Shown piece after piece: positions 23,290 through 32,848 of a stretch of 44,513 nt of DNA (position 1 is its first letter; every line of letters begins with the position of its first letter). The notes below the pieces were generated by a model, which ran no database searches, was not told the DNA's origin, and saw only the letters and a list, made by a program, of their open reading frames with translations. This DNA comes from an uncultured Anaerolineae bacterium (GTDB lineage Bacteria > Chloroflexota > Anaerolineae > Anaerolineales > Villigracilaceae). Position numbers and translations under genes: made by a program. Location of the stretch: the NCBI GenBank assembly GCA_903854805.1, contig CAINXK010000078.1, forward strand, positions 1 through 44,513, in the 5' to 3' direction.

Positions 23290-25734
23290 ATGCAGGATTA
23301 CGAAAAGCTGGGCGTTTTTTACCTGGGGCGAGAATATGATCTCAATAACAAAAAACTTCAGGACAATTTGCTTCTTTACGATTCGCGCGATCTTGTCACA
23401 CATGCCGTTGCGGTAGGAATGACTGGCAGCGGTAAGACCGGCTTGTGTATCGATTTGATCGAGGAAGCCGCCATAGACGATGTCCCGTCGATTTTGATCG
23501 ACCCCAAAGGTGATCTCGCAAATTTACTTTTGACTTTTCCACAAATGAGCGCTGAAGATTTTTTGCCCTGGATCAATTCTGATGATGCCACCCGCAAAGG
23601 TCTTTCCATGCCTGAATACGCTGCCCAGCAGGCGGCTCTATGGAAAAATGGCCTGGAAGAATGGGGCCAAAGCGCTGAGCGTGTCAGGCGTTTACACGAT
23701 GCAGCTGAATTTGCAATTTATACCCCGGGCAGCAATGCTGGCATTCCAGTCTCCATTCTACGGTCGTTTTCTGTGCCCCCGGTGGAAATCATGGAGGACG
23801 CTGAACTGCTGCAAGAACGCATTAGTACCACTGTTACAAGTTTACTCGGGCTGCTTAATATCGAATCCGACCCGCTCCAGAGTCGCGAACACATCCTGAT
23901 GTCAACCGTTATTGGCCTGGTCTGGCGAGCTGGCCAGGATTTAGACCTGGCGACTTTGATCCCTCAGATCCAAAACCCACCGGTTGCAAAAATTGGTGTG
24001 CTGGAATTAGAGTCTTTTTACCCGGCCAAGGATCGTTTTGGGTTGGTGATGGCGCTTAATAATCTACTGGCATCTCCGGTTTTTAGTTCATGGCTGGAGG
24101 GTGAGCCCCTGGATATCGGACAAATCCTGCATACGCAAAGTGGCAAGCCACGGGTGGCAATATTTTCTGTTGCTCATTTGGCTGATAATGAGCGCATGTT
24201 TTTTGTATCCATGCTATTGAATCAAATTCTGGGCTGGATGCGAACCCAGCCCGGTACGACCAGCCTGCGCACGTTGGTTTACATGGACGAAATTTTTGGA
24301 TATTTTCCACCTGTCGCCAACCCACCTTCAAAAAAGCCCTTGCTAACTTTGCTAAAGCAAGCGCGGGCTTACGGCGTTGGGGTGGTATTGGCTACCCAAA
24401 ATCCGGCCGATCTGGATTACAAAGGTCTCGCCAACATTGGCACCTGGTTTATTGGGCGTTTGCAAACGGAACGTGACAAACAAAGACTGATGGACGGGCT
24501 GGAGGGTGCCTCGGCCAGCAGTGGGAGTAGCTTTGACCGGCAGAAAATGGAACAGCTTCTGGCCGGTTTGGGCAGCCGTGTCTTTTTGATGAACAATTCG
24601 CACGAAGACCAGCCGGTGATTTTTCAAACCCGTTGGAGTCTCTCTTATTTGCGGGGACCTTTGACCCGCACTCAGATCAAACAATTGATGGATCCTTATA
24701 AGAGCCGGGTAACAGCAGACGTAAAAGCTGCAGTGGTTCCAATTGTTGGAGAAGTGACTGCCCAACCGGCTTTGTCGCAGGTTGTTTCAACTGGATTGCA
24801 GCCTAACCTGCCCGCAGAAATTACCCAGTATTTTATTCCACTGCGCGGAAGTTCTGCCGGTGTGGTTTATCAGCCGGTCCTGATCGGGGGCGCCAGGCTG
24901 CGCTTCACGGATGCCAGGTCTAAAGTTGATTGGCCCCAAGATATAACTGTGATGACGCCGATCATTGACAAGATCGTGGCTGTCAACTGGGATATAGCCC
25001 AGCAGGTCAGCTTTTCATTAAATGAGCTTGAGAAGAACCCGTCCCAGGGTGTTAATTTTTGTGATTTGCCGGGCACTGTCTTGAAAGCAAAAAGTATGGG
25101 CCAATGGAGTAAGGATTTCGTAAGCTGGCTTTATGCCAGTCAGACTTTAAAGCTTTTGCGCAGTCCCAGTACTGGTTGGTATTCTGCGCCAGACGAACCT
25201 GAACGCGATTTTCGTATACGTCTGCAACAGGTAGCCCGCGAACAACGCGATGGCCAGGTGGAGGCGCTTCGTAAAAAATATATTCCCCGGATCAACGCGT
25301 TGCAGGAAAAACTGCGCAAAGCTGAACAGGCTGTTGCGCGGGAGGCTTCACAGGTCAGCCAGGCAAAAATGCAAACAGCCATCTCCTTTGGCGCCACATT
25401 GCTCGGTGCTTTCGCCGGTCGGAAATTGACCAGCGCTAGCAGCATCAATAAAGCTTCCAGCGCAATTCGTGGGGTGGGGCGTTCCATGCAGCAGCAGGAC
25501 GATGTTGGTCGGGCCGAAGCATCAGTGGAAATATATAAAAAACAACTTGAAGAATTAAATACTCAATTTGATGACGAATCTGCTAGTTTTGTGAGTAAAA
25601 TTGACCCCAATATAGAAGTTCTCGAGACGGTGGTGGTTACCCCAAAAAAGACCGGTATCAGTGTCCAACTGGTATCGCTGGCCTGGGCGCCCTTTCGGAT
25701 GGATGCGCAGAGTCAATTGCTTCCCGCCTGGTAA
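23290..25734 (+). CDS. HerA/FtsK-like P-loop ATPase (DUF87/DUF853-type)
   Basis: An 814-residue ATPase. Walker A GMTGSGKTG (43-51), a SILIDPKGDLANLL segment typical of HerA/VirB4-type enzymes, Walker B LVYMDEIFGY, then VVLATQNPADLDYKGL with the sensor Gln, and GTWFIGRLQTERD. The C-terminal third holds a coiled coil (about 635-680) and a short hydrophobic Ala/Gly-rich patch (about 696-711). Such ATPases form hexameric rings that move DNA or protein. Unlike classical HerA it has no NurA neighbour; an EEP nuclease gene lies just upstream instead. The role is unknown. Confidence 0.85.
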   Translation: MQDYEKLGVFYLGREYDLNNKKLQDNLLLYDSRDLVTHAVAVGMTGSGKTGLCIDLIEEAAIDDVPSILIDPKGDLANLLLTFPQMSAEDFLPWINSDDATRKGLSMPEYAAQQAALWKNGLEEWGQSAERVRRLHDAAEFAIYTPGSNAGIPVSILRSFSVPPVEIMEDAELLQERISTTVTSLLGLLNIESDPLQSREHILMSTVIGLVWRAGQDLDLATLIPQIQNPPVAKIGVLELESFYPAKDRFGLVMALNNLLASPVFSSWLEGEPLDIGQILHTQSGKPRVAIFSVAHLADNERMFFVSMLLNQILGWMRTQPGTTSLRTLVYMDEIFGYFPPVANPPSKKPLLTLLKQARAYGVGVVLATQNPADLDYKGLANIGTWFIGRLQTERDKQRLMDGLEGASASSGSSFDRQKMEQLLAGLGSRVFLMNNSHEDQPVIFQTRWSLSYLRGPLTRTQIKQLMDPYKSRVTADVKAAVVPIVGEVTAQPALSQVVSTGLQPNLPAEITQYFIPLRGSSAGVVYQPVLIGGARLRFTDARSKVDWPQDITVMTPIIDKIVAVNWDIAQQVSFSLNELEKNPSQGVNFCDLPGTVLKAKSMGQWSKDFVSWLYASQTLKLLRSPSTGWYSAPDEPERDFRIRLQQVAREQRDGQVEALRKKYIPRINALQEKLRKAEQAVAREASQVSQAKMQTAISFGATLLGAFAGRKLTSASSINKASSAIRGVGRSMQQQDDVGRAEASVEIYKKQLEELNTQFDDESASFVSKIDPNIEVLETVVVTPKKTGISVQLVSLAWAPFRMDAQSQLLPAW

Positions 25735-25803
25735 GGTGATGATTTTAAAGATTAAGCGACATTTTTTATAAAGTGTCCATGCCATGACAATGAGGAATAG
25801 ACG

Positions 25804-26523
25804 ATGACAGATCTACTGTACCAAACGGATGCTTATCTCCGGGAATTTGATGCCAGAATATTGAGCGTGGACGGCGAAGCCCGTACCATTGTGCTTGACC
25901 AATCTGCTTTTTACCCGGGTGGAGGTGGCCAACCCTGTGATTTTGGCACACTCGTAGTGAATGGCCTGCAATATCCGGTCACGAAGGTCAAAAAACAGGC
26001 TGATGATGTGCTTCATTTCATCGCTGGTCCGGATGAAATGCCCGTGCCGGGTGCTTTAGTACATGGAATTATCGATTGGGAGCGGCGGCATAAACTAATG
26101 CGCACACATTCCGCCCTGCATATTCTATGTGGCACCGTCTTCCGCGATTATGGTGCCCTGGTTACCGGCGGAGACATGGAGCCGCTCGGCGGGCGCATGG
26201 ATTTTGAATTTGAGCGCATGCAAGCCGGGCTGGTTCATGATATCGAAATCGCGGTCAATAAAGAAATCGCTAACGCGCGTGCCATCACTGTCAAGATCCT
26301 GCCGCGCGAAGAAGCATTGCGGATCCCGGATCTGATCCGCACCAAGATCAACCTGCTGCCTGAAGGTATCGTAAATATCCGCACGGTTGAAATTGTGGGG
26401 CTCGATTTACAGGCGGATGGCGGCACGCATGTTAGCAATACATCAGAGGTTGGCACAGTTAGAGTGGTGGATTACAAATCGAAGGGCGCGATTAACAAGC
26501 GTATCTATATTTCAATCGAGTAA
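25804..26523 (+). CDS. alaX: Alanyl-tRNA editing protein AlaX
   Basis: A 239-residue free-standing editing domain that removes serine or glycine wrongly attached to tRNA-Ala. It has the N-terminal AFYPGGGGQPCDFG (AlaX-M-type extension with the Gly-rich loop), zinc-binding His102 and His106 in THSALH, and His209 in DGGTHV. The usual Cys of CGGTH is Asp205 here. GAGG precedes the ATG. It lies between the HerA-like ATPase and a lipid kinase, with no obvious functional link. Confidence 0.92.
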   Translation: MTDLLYQTDAYLREFDARILSVDGEARTIVLDQSAFYPGGGGQPCDFGTLVVNGLQYPVTKVKKQADDVLHFIAGPDEMPVPGALVHGIIDWERRHKLMRTHSALHILCGTVFRDYGALVTGGDMEPLGGRMDFEFERMQAGLVHDIEIAVNKEIANARAITVKILPREEALRIPDLIRTKINLLPEGIVNIRTVEIVGLDLQADGGTHVSNTSEVGTVRVVDYKSKGAINKRIYISIE

Positions 26524-26592
26524 CAATCAACTGGTATTATCCAGGAAAATCAATCCATCATCTGCACAACTTTCCCCTTTCCTTGAGGCCCT

Positions 26593-27495
26593 ATGACCGC
26601 AAAAGTGATCCTGAACCCATATTCAAATCGTTGGAATGCCCAGAAGCGTTGGGTGGAAGCTGAGATCGCCCTGCGTGCAGCTGGGGTTGATTTTGAACTG
26701 GCTGTTTCGGAAGGACCGGGGCACATTGGCGAGTTGACTCGCCAGGCATTGCTGGATGGTTTTTCGCCTTTGATTGCGGCTGGGGGTGATGGAACAATTG
26801 GTGAGATGGTCAATGCCATTGGGCATGCCTCATCTGCTGATGCCGTGCTGCCTACGCTGGGAATCATCCCCCTGGGAACTGCAAATGATATGGCCTATGC
26901 CCTGAAGATCCCTTCAGACCTTGGTGAAGCAGCCAGGGTGATCAGTGCCGGGAAAATTCGCTCGATGGATATGGGCAAAGCTAACGATATCTATTTTGCC
27001 AATAACAGCGCCCTGGGCATTGAGCCGTATGTATCCGTGATCCAGAACAAGATCACCTGGATAAAAGGGATTGGACGTTACCTTGTCGCTGCTGTGATGG
27101 CAATCATGGCTGGTCCATCCTGGGATGCACACCTGGAATGGGATGGCGGTAGCTATGATGGACCAATCTCCCTGGTCTATGTTGGCAATGGGCCACGTTC
27201 GGGCGGCGTATTTTTCATGGGTCCGCATGCAGATCCATTTGACGGCAAGCTGACGATTGTTTTTGGCCATCGTGCCACTCGGCGGGGGATGTTTGCTCTG
27301 CTCCCCAAAACAATGAAACAAGATAAGGGCAGTTATGTCGAGAGTGAAGGCATGACCGAATTTTCGGTCAGTTGGCTCAAGGTGCACCTGGATAACCCTT
27401 CTCCGGCGCACACCGATGGCGAAATTTTCTCGAGCGGGATCACCGATCTCGAATATCACATATTTCCAAATCGGCTTCAAATGCTGCTACCCTGA
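26593..27495 (+). CDS. YegS/BmrU-type lipid kinase (diacylglycerol kinase family)
   Basis: A 300-residue kinase of the diacylglycerol kinase catalytic family. It shows VILNPYSN at the start, the nucleotide-binding GGDGTIGE (64-71), PLGTANDMAYAL and a beta-sandwich C-terminal domain with SLVYVGNG and HTDGE. GAGG precedes the ATG. These enzymes phosphorylate diacylglycerol or related lipids at the membrane surface; the exact lipid is not known. It starts 69 nt after alaX and may share its transcript. Confidence 0.92.
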   Translation: MTAKVILNPYSNRWNAQKRWVEAEIALRAAGVDFELAVSEGPGHIGELTRQALLDGFSPLIAAGGDGTIGEMVNAIGHASSADAVLPTLGIIPLGTANDMAYALKIPSDLGEAARVISAGKIRSMDMGKANDIYFANNSALGIEPYVSVIQNKITWIKGIGRYLVAAVMAIMAGPSWDAHLEWDGGSYDGPISLVYVGNGPRSGGVFFMGPHADPFDGKLTIVFGHRATRRGMFALLPKTMKQDKGSYVESEGMTEFSVSWLKVHLDNPSPAHTDGEIFSSGITDLEYHIFPNRLQMLLP

Positions 27496-27839
27496 TCTGG
27501 TTGCCGTGCTTATGCAAGTATTGGAGACATCACCACAAGGGTTCCGTCTTCCGATTGGGAATGTTTTTCCCCACGCGGCAAAACAGTCCTTGTTTTAACA
27601 GGATCTTACCCCTTTTCAATCACCCGGTTCAGGTTGAGTTATAAATAATTCAGGGCCGGGCGATGCTTGCAAATAAAACCTGGTTTGGTATGCTGTTGTA
27701 ACCATTCAGCGCAGGCCTGCGGTTATGGTCTGCAACCCAAAGCATGCTGGGTTCAGGCTGCGCAAATCCCTGGTCTGTTTTGGGGGCGCATACATGTGTT
27801 CCCGGGTTCTACCATTACTTACGCTGGTAAAATAAAGCA
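27496..27839. promoter_or_regulatory. Intergenic region with a promoter for the GT-C cluster
   Basis: About 340 bp without a gene. TTGCAA (27667-27672) and TATGCT (27689-27694), 16 bp apart, form a plausible promoter for the membrane-protein operon starting at 27840. No stable hairpin or repeat stands out. Confidence 0.5.
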
Positions 27840-29063
27840 ATGCGCAATGCTCGTACTTTTTTCAACATACTTTTCCTGGTTTTTTTTACGGTCGCTATCT
27901 TTGGCGGGCTTTTTTTTGCTGACTTGGCTTTTGCTCAACGTGTGCGCGGAGGCGCCGATTTTATTGTGCCGTGGAAGGGTATGCAGGATTTCATGCTACA
28001 GGGCGTAACACCTTATGGGGAAAAAACTACGCTGAATATTCAAAACATTATTTACAAGCGCACCCCACTTGCTGGTCAATATCCTTATCAGGTAAATATC
28101 CCGCTCTTTCTGTTGGTGTTTTTTCTGCCGTTATCATGGATCCGCGATTTGGTGATCGCCCGTGCCATCTGGATGATCATTATTGAAGTCGGGCTGTTTG
28201 GTGTTGTGCTGGCATCTTTGCGTCTCACCCGTTGGAAGCCTCACTGGTTATTTTTTATCCTTATCCTGATTTTTTGCTTATTCTGGCAGCCATCTGTCTC
28301 AGCCTTGGTATCCGGGACATCTGTCATATTGCAGGCACTCTTGTTTTGTATTGCTTTGCGAAGTCTTGAATTGGGGACCGATGAATTGGCAGGTGGATTA
28401 TTGGCATTAAGTTTGCTCAATATCGAAGCCACCGGTTTTGTTTTCCTGACCACTCTGATTTGGATATTCTCAACGCAACGCTGGCGAGTTCTCGGTGGAA
28501 TTGGTATGATGCTGGCGATATTATTCGGATTGTCGTTGATATTGCTGCCTTCCTGGATATTGCCATTTTTTGGTTCCGTGATTTCGAATTGGAAATCTGG
28601 CGCTATGCCTTCCACATATGCTTTATTCGAAGGCTGGTTGCCCGGTATTGGGCGACGCCTGGCCCAGATCCTGGCCATTGGCGCGTTGACAATCTTATTT
28701 CTTGAATGGCGCTCTGTACGTGGTCAGGATGTTCGCTGGCTGTTTTGGACAATTTGCCTGACTGCTGCCCTTACTCCATTGACTGGTATTCCATACTTCT
28801 CGAACTGGTTGGTTTTTACTCTGCCCGGCATGCTTTTGGTTATTTCAATCATGGTTCAAAGATGGAGGCTGCTTGGATTTATCAGTTCTGTGATTGTCAT
28901 GGTTTGTGCTTTCCTGGGCTTATGGGCTGCACAAATTAATGGGATCACATCCGGATTTATATTGTTTTACCCGCTTCTCTTGACCCTGTTCCTGTACTGG
29001 GTGCGTTGGGGAGCAGTCCGTCAACCTCGTTTATGGGCTGATGAAATTGCACTCAGGGGCTAA
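27840..29063 (+). CDS. Polytopic membrane protein, GT87/DUF2029-like
   Basis: A 407-residue membrane protein with about 9-11 hydrophobic segments. The first extracytoplasmic loop has GGADFIVPWKGMQDFMLQG and TPYGE, followed by YPYQVNIPLFLLV, which resembles the DUF2029/GT87 group of polyprenyl-sugar-dependent transferases. The Asp in this loop could be catalytic. It is the first of three overlapping genes and likely decorates a cell-surface glycan or protein. The sugar and acceptor are unknown. Confidence 0.7.
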   Translation: MRNARTFFNILFLVFFTVAIFGGLFFADLAFAQRVRGGADFIVPWKGMQDFMLQGVTPYGEKTTLNIQNIIYKRTPLAGQYPYQVNIPLFLLVFFLPLSWIRDLVIARAIWMIIIEVGLFGVVLASLRLTRWKPHWLFFILILIFCLFWQPSVSALVSGTSVILQALLFCIALRSLELGTDELAGGLLALSLLNIEATGFVFLTTLIWIFSTQRWRVLGGIGMMLAILFGLSLILLPSWILPFFGSVISNWKSGAMPSTYALFEGWLPGIGRRLAQILAIGALTILFLEWRSVRGQDVRWLFWTICLTAALTPLTGIPYFSNWLVFTLPGMLLVISIMVQRWRLLGFISSVIVMVCAFLGLWAAQINGITSGFILFYPLLLTLFLYWVRWGAVRQPRLWADEIALRG

Positions 29064-30615
29064 TGTGAAACGCCAGGAATTATTTGCTCTATTTTTGATC
29101 GGCTTGCTATTTAATATTTGTATTGCCTGGTTTCAACTCGCGCCAGGATACATGGATGCAGATTATTACTATGCCGGCGGTCTGCGGCTTGTCCAGGGAC
29201 ATGGTTTTACTGAAACCTACCTGTGGAATTATTTGGATAATCCGCAGGTCTTACCACACGCATCTCATGGTTATTGGTTTCCGCTTGCTTCGATCATTGC
29301 TGCCGCCGGAATGTATCTAACCGGCCAGCATACTTTTTGGGCGGCTCGTTTGGGTTTCATCGTAATTGCTGCATTGGCGTCGCCTGTCTCAGCGCTGCTT
29401 GGTTTTAAAATTACTGCCCAGCGCGGAACAGCGATTGCGGCCGGATTACTGGCTGTTTTTAGCGGTTATCATGCTCCTTTCATGCCAACTACTGATAACT
29501 TCGGGCTATTTATGCTGCTCGGTGGGCTATTTTTTCTATTCTTGCCGCGCAGTGGGCGTGCTGCGCCTTTTTTGCTTGGGCTTATCACTGGTCTCATGAA
29601 TCTCTCCCGTGTTGACGGGTTGATGTGGTTCGTTCTGGGCTGCGTGGGTTTATTTTTTCTATGGTTGGATGCTAAACCTCGCCTCAGAATAGGCTCTTTT
29701 GTAATCTCAATCATGATTTTTTCGATTGGGTACGCCCTGGTCATGGCTCCCTGGATGGCTCGCAATATAGCGGTATGGGGCACACCACTCACCCCGGCTG
29801 GTAGTAATGTGATCTGGATGACCCGTTATGACGAGACCTTTGCCTGGCCTGCCAGCCGGATAAATATGCAAAACTGGTTGGCAACAGGCTGGCAGTCAGC
29901 ACTTGAAAGCCGTTTGACAGCCTTCAAACTTAATTCCATCAATACGATTGGCGCCCAAAGCGCCTTCTTGCTGTTTCCATTTATACTGATCGGCTTGTGG
30001 GCTTTGCGCAAGGATTTGCGTATTCGCCTGGCAGTATTTGGTTGGCTGACTTTATACGGATTTATGAGCTTTATTGTTCCCTTTGCCGGTTCGCGTGGAA
30101 GTTTTTTTCATGCTGCCGCCGCGCTTCAACCAATCTGGTTTACCGCTGCGGTCGTTGGGGTGGATGTGCTCGTTGCCAAGGCTCGCGCCAGGGGTAGATT
30201 TACACCTGCGGCTTTTCAGGTTTTCCGAATAGCGCTGGTGCTTTTCATGGCGATATTGACTGTAAGTCTTGCTCAAATTGCGATCATTAAGAATGATTGG
30301 AACCAATTTCGGCGAACGTATGATCGTGTCGAAGCCATCTTGGTACAAAACGGTGCCCAGCCTGCGGACGTGGTGATTGTTGCCAATTCACCGGGGTATT
30401 ATGCTGCCAGCGGTCGCTCTGCCATTATTGTGCCTGATGAAAATCTTGAATCTGTGCGGGCACTGGCTGATCAGTTTGGAGCAAAATATCTCGTTTTGGA
30501 AAAAACCTACTATACAGATCCGATGATCCCGGTTTATAAAAACCCGGATGTTCAGCCAGGTCTTAACTACCTTGGGGAATTTGACGATGTTCGTATCTTT
30601 GCATTCACCCACTGA
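29041..30615 (+). CDS. GT-C type membrane glycosyltransferase (GT39/ArnT-like)
   Basis: A 524-residue polytopic protein of the dolichyl-phosphate-mannose/ArnT-like GT-C group: after the first membrane helix comes PGYMDADYYYAGG with the acidic pair expected at the catalytic loop, then a long series of helices and a C-terminal soluble domain (about 425-524) with VVIVANSPGYYAASGR. It overlaps the upstream gene by 23 nt, so the two are translationally coupled. It likely transfers a sugar from a lipid carrier outside the membrane; the acceptor is unknown. Confidence 0.82.
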   Translation: MKLHSGANVKRQELFALFLIGLLFNICIAWFQLAPGYMDADYYYAGGLRLVQGHGFTETYLWNYLDNPQVLPHASHGYWFPLASIIAAAGMYLTGQHTFWAARLGFIVIAALASPVSALLGFKITAQRGTAIAAGLLAVFSGYHAPFMPTTDNFGLFMLLGGLFFLFLPRSGRAAPFLLGLITGLMNLSRVDGLMWFVLGCVGLFFLWLDAKPRLRIGSFVISIMIFSIGYALVMAPWMARNIAVWGTPLTPAGSNVIWMTRYDETFAWPASRINMQNWLATGWQSALESRLTAFKLNSINTIGAQSAFLLFPFILIGLWALRKDLRIRLAVFGWLTLYGFMSFIVPFAGSRGSFFHAAAALQPIWFTAAVVGVDVLVAKARARGRFTPAAFQVFRIALVLFMAILTVSLAQIAIIKNDWNQFRRTYDRVEAILVQNGAQPADVVIVANSPGYYAASGRSAIIVPDENLESVRALADQFGAKYLVLEKTYYTDPMIPVYKNPDVQPGLNYLGEFDDVRIFAFTH

Positions 30616-32077
30616 TAAACAGCTTTCCAGAAAGGACATATTGCTCCTTGCGGGTGCAGTATTAACATCTCTGGTTATATACCTCGGGTTGAGTGCCGCA
30701 ACATATCGGATCGGTTTCCCGCTGGATGATTCTTGGATACACCAAACGTATGCCCGAAATTTAGCCCTGCTGGGTGAATGGTCATTTTTACCAGGTGAAT
30801 TATCGTCCGGGTCAACGTCTCCGCTTTGGACAATCCTGTTGGCGCTCGGCTTTGTCCTGCATATTTCCCCGTATTTTTGGACATATCTGTTGGGGGGCCT
30901 GCTGCTTTTTGGAATCTCCATCCTGGTCGAACTAATCCTGCGCAGATCAGCCTCATTATATAAACCAGCGTATCCTTGGGCTGGTTGTTTGTTTGCGTTG
31001 GAATGGCACCTTGCTTGGGCAGCTTTTTCTGGCATGGAAACCAGCCTGCATATTTTCCTGGTTTTATTCGTGGTGAGCATACTGTTGACGGGTTCTCGAA
31101 ATTACCTGATCGCCGGTATTGTTGTGGGTGTCTCTGTCTGGGTGCGCCCTGATGGTCTGACACTGCTGGGCCCTATGTGCCTGGCGATATTTTTGACAGA
31201 ACAGACCGGATCTGATCGCATGCGTGGTTTATTAAGGCTTGGTTTTGGTTTTAGCGTATTCTTTTTCCCTTACCTGTTATTCAACCTGGCGATTTCAGGC
31301 GCGCCAATGCCAAATACTTTTTACGCCAAGCAAGTTGAATACCTTGGATGGCAGTCACTGCCGCTTGGCAACCGGCTATTATTTTTTTCACTGCAATTCT
31401 TCCAGGGCGTCAGCCTGGTGTTGATCCCAGGTTTTATCCAAAAAATTATCAGGGCTGTGCGAGAGCGCAATTGGGCTCTCCTGGTTGTTGCGGCCTGGAT
31501 GATCGGCTACATCATACTTTACCTGTTGCGCCTGCCGGTTTACCAGCACGGACGCTATATGATGCCGGCATTGGCTGTTTTTATTCTGATTGGTTTTTTA
31601 GGATTCGTAGAAGGCCTGGGCTTCTTGCATGCCAGGCAAATACGGTTGGCCAGCAGGACGTATCTCAGCATTCTGGTTGTGGCTTTAGCTATTTCTTTTG
31701 CATTTGGTGGGTATTCTTACTCAAAAGATGTTGCTTTTATTGAAAGCCAAATGGTTGATACGGCCAGATGGGTTGCAATAAATCTTCCTCAGCGTGGCAA
31801 AATCGCCGCGCATGATATCGGTGCCCTGGGATACTTTGGGCAGCATCCGATTGTAGATCTTGCCGGGCTGATTGAACCTGAAATTGTGCCAATGATCAAC
31901 GATGACAGGCGTTTATCAGATTACATGGTTGCACACGATGTTCAATACCTGGTGGCTTTTTCAGATTGGAAGCCAAACCTTGCATTTCGGGGTGAAAAAT
32001 ACTTTGTTGCCAGCGAGAATGCTGATTTTCAAAGTGAATACGGTAGTATGATAGTTTACGGATGGTCCAAGCCATAG
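30587..32077 (+). CDS. GT-C type membrane glycosyltransferase-like protein
   Basis: A 496-residue polytopic membrane protein with the acidic motif FPLDDSWIHQTYARN after the first helix, as in GT-C transferases, and GMETSLH and VWVRPDGL segments later. The C-terminal soluble part has AAHDIGALGYFG and IVDLAGLIEPE, common in this uncharacterised group. I chose the ATG at 30587 (GGGGA upstream) over 30548. It overlaps the previous gene by 29 nt. Three such genes in a row suggest stepwise building of one glycan. Confidence 0.8.
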   Translation: MFVSLHSPTDKQLSRKDILLLAGAVLTSLVIYLGLSAATYRIGFPLDDSWIHQTYARNLALLGEWSFLPGELSSGSTSPLWTILLALGFVLHISPYFWTYLLGGLLLFGISILVELILRRSASLYKPAYPWAGCLFALEWHLAWAAFSGMETSLHIFLVLFVVSILLTGSRNYLIAGIVVGVSVWVRPDGLTLLGPMCLAIFLTEQTGSDRMRGLLRLGFGFSVFFFPYLLFNLAISGAPMPNTFYAKQVEYLGWQSLPLGNRLLFFSLQFFQGVSLVLIPGFIQKIIRAVRERNWALLVVAAWMIGYIILYLLRLPVYQHGRYMMPALAVFILIGFLGFVEGLGFLHARQIRLASRTYLSILVVALAISFAFGGYSYSKDVAFIESQMVDTARWVAINLPQRGKIAAHDIGALGYFGQHPIVDLAGLIEPEIVPMINDDRRLSDYMVAHDVQYLVAFSDWKPNLAFRGEKYFVASENADFQSEYGSMIVYGWSKP

Positions 32078-32092
32078 TATTTGGTTGAAAAA

Positions 32093-32121
32093 TTGCCCCA
32101 ACTGCATACATGTGCTATACT
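32093..32121 (+). promoter_or_regulatory. Promoter of the response regulator gene
   Basis: TTGCCC (32093-32098) and TATACT (32116-32121), 17 bp apart, with a predicted start near 32128, 19 nt before the ATG. Confidence 0.65.
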
Positions 32122-32146
32122 CAAAAAATCTAGGACAGGATTTTAT

Positions 32147-32845
32147 ATGGAACAAATAACTGTTGTGGTTGTGGATGATCATCCTTTGTTTCGTCAGGGT
32201 GTGGCTGATGCTCTGTCCATCGATTCACGCCTGAATGTGGTAGGGCAGGCAGCGCATGGGGATAAGGGCCTGGAGATGATACTTTCACTTCGGCCGAATG
32301 TGGCTGTGGTTGATGTCAACTTACCCGGCATGAATGGTCAGCAAATTACACACGAAGTTACTTCTGAACGGATCCCCACCCGAATAATCCTGATGACGGC
32401 GTATGATGACGGCGAACAAATGCTGCATGCTGCCATCGCAGGCGCTTTTGCTTTCTGTTCCAAAGATATTCAGCCTGAGATGTTAACCAAGATGGTTTTT
32501 GATGTGGCTGCCGGGAATTATGTCATGGGCGGCCAGGCAATGTCATCCAAAGAATTTGAAATCTGGCTTAATCGCCAACTTGAATCAGTGCGCCGGTCTT
32601 ACAGCGAACCCGGAAGCCCTTTCCATCCATTATCAGATCGCGAGATGGAAGTCTTAATTCGGGTGGTTGAAGGCAAGAGTAATAAAGAAATTGCATCTTT
32701 GCTGGGGATCAGTCATCAAACGGTTAAAAATCACATTACGTCCATCCTGCGAAAATTCGGTGTCGAAGATCGCACACAAGCGGTCGTATATGCGCTGAAA
32801 CGAGGTTGGGTAAAATTAGATTACGAAACACGGTTTGAGGAGTAA
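32147..32845 (+). CDS. NarL/DegU-type response regulator
   Basis: A 232-residue two-domain regulator: receiver domain (about 1-120) with acidic pair Asp10/Asp11, phospho-acceptor Asp56 in VVDVNLPGMNG, Thr84 and Lys106, and a LuxR-type helix-turn-helix (about 165-225) with LSDREMEVL and NKEIASLLGISHQTVKNH. I chose the ATG at 32147 (AGGA upstream). It is 3 nt before the histidine kinase gene and pairs with it. Placed before the Tad genes, it may control them. Confidence 0.94.
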   Translation: MEQITVVVVDDHPLFRQGVADALSIDSRLNVVGQAAHGDKGLEMILSLRPNVAVVDVNLPGMNGQQITHEVTSERIPTRIILMTAYDDGEQMLHAAIAGAFAFCSKDIQPEMLTKMVFDVAAGNYVMGGQAMSSKEFEIWLNRQLESVRRSYSEPGSPFHPLSDREMEVLIRVVEGKSNKEIASLLGISHQTVKNHITSILRKFGVEDRTQAVVYALKRGWVKLDYETRFEE

Positions 32846-32848
32846 AAT

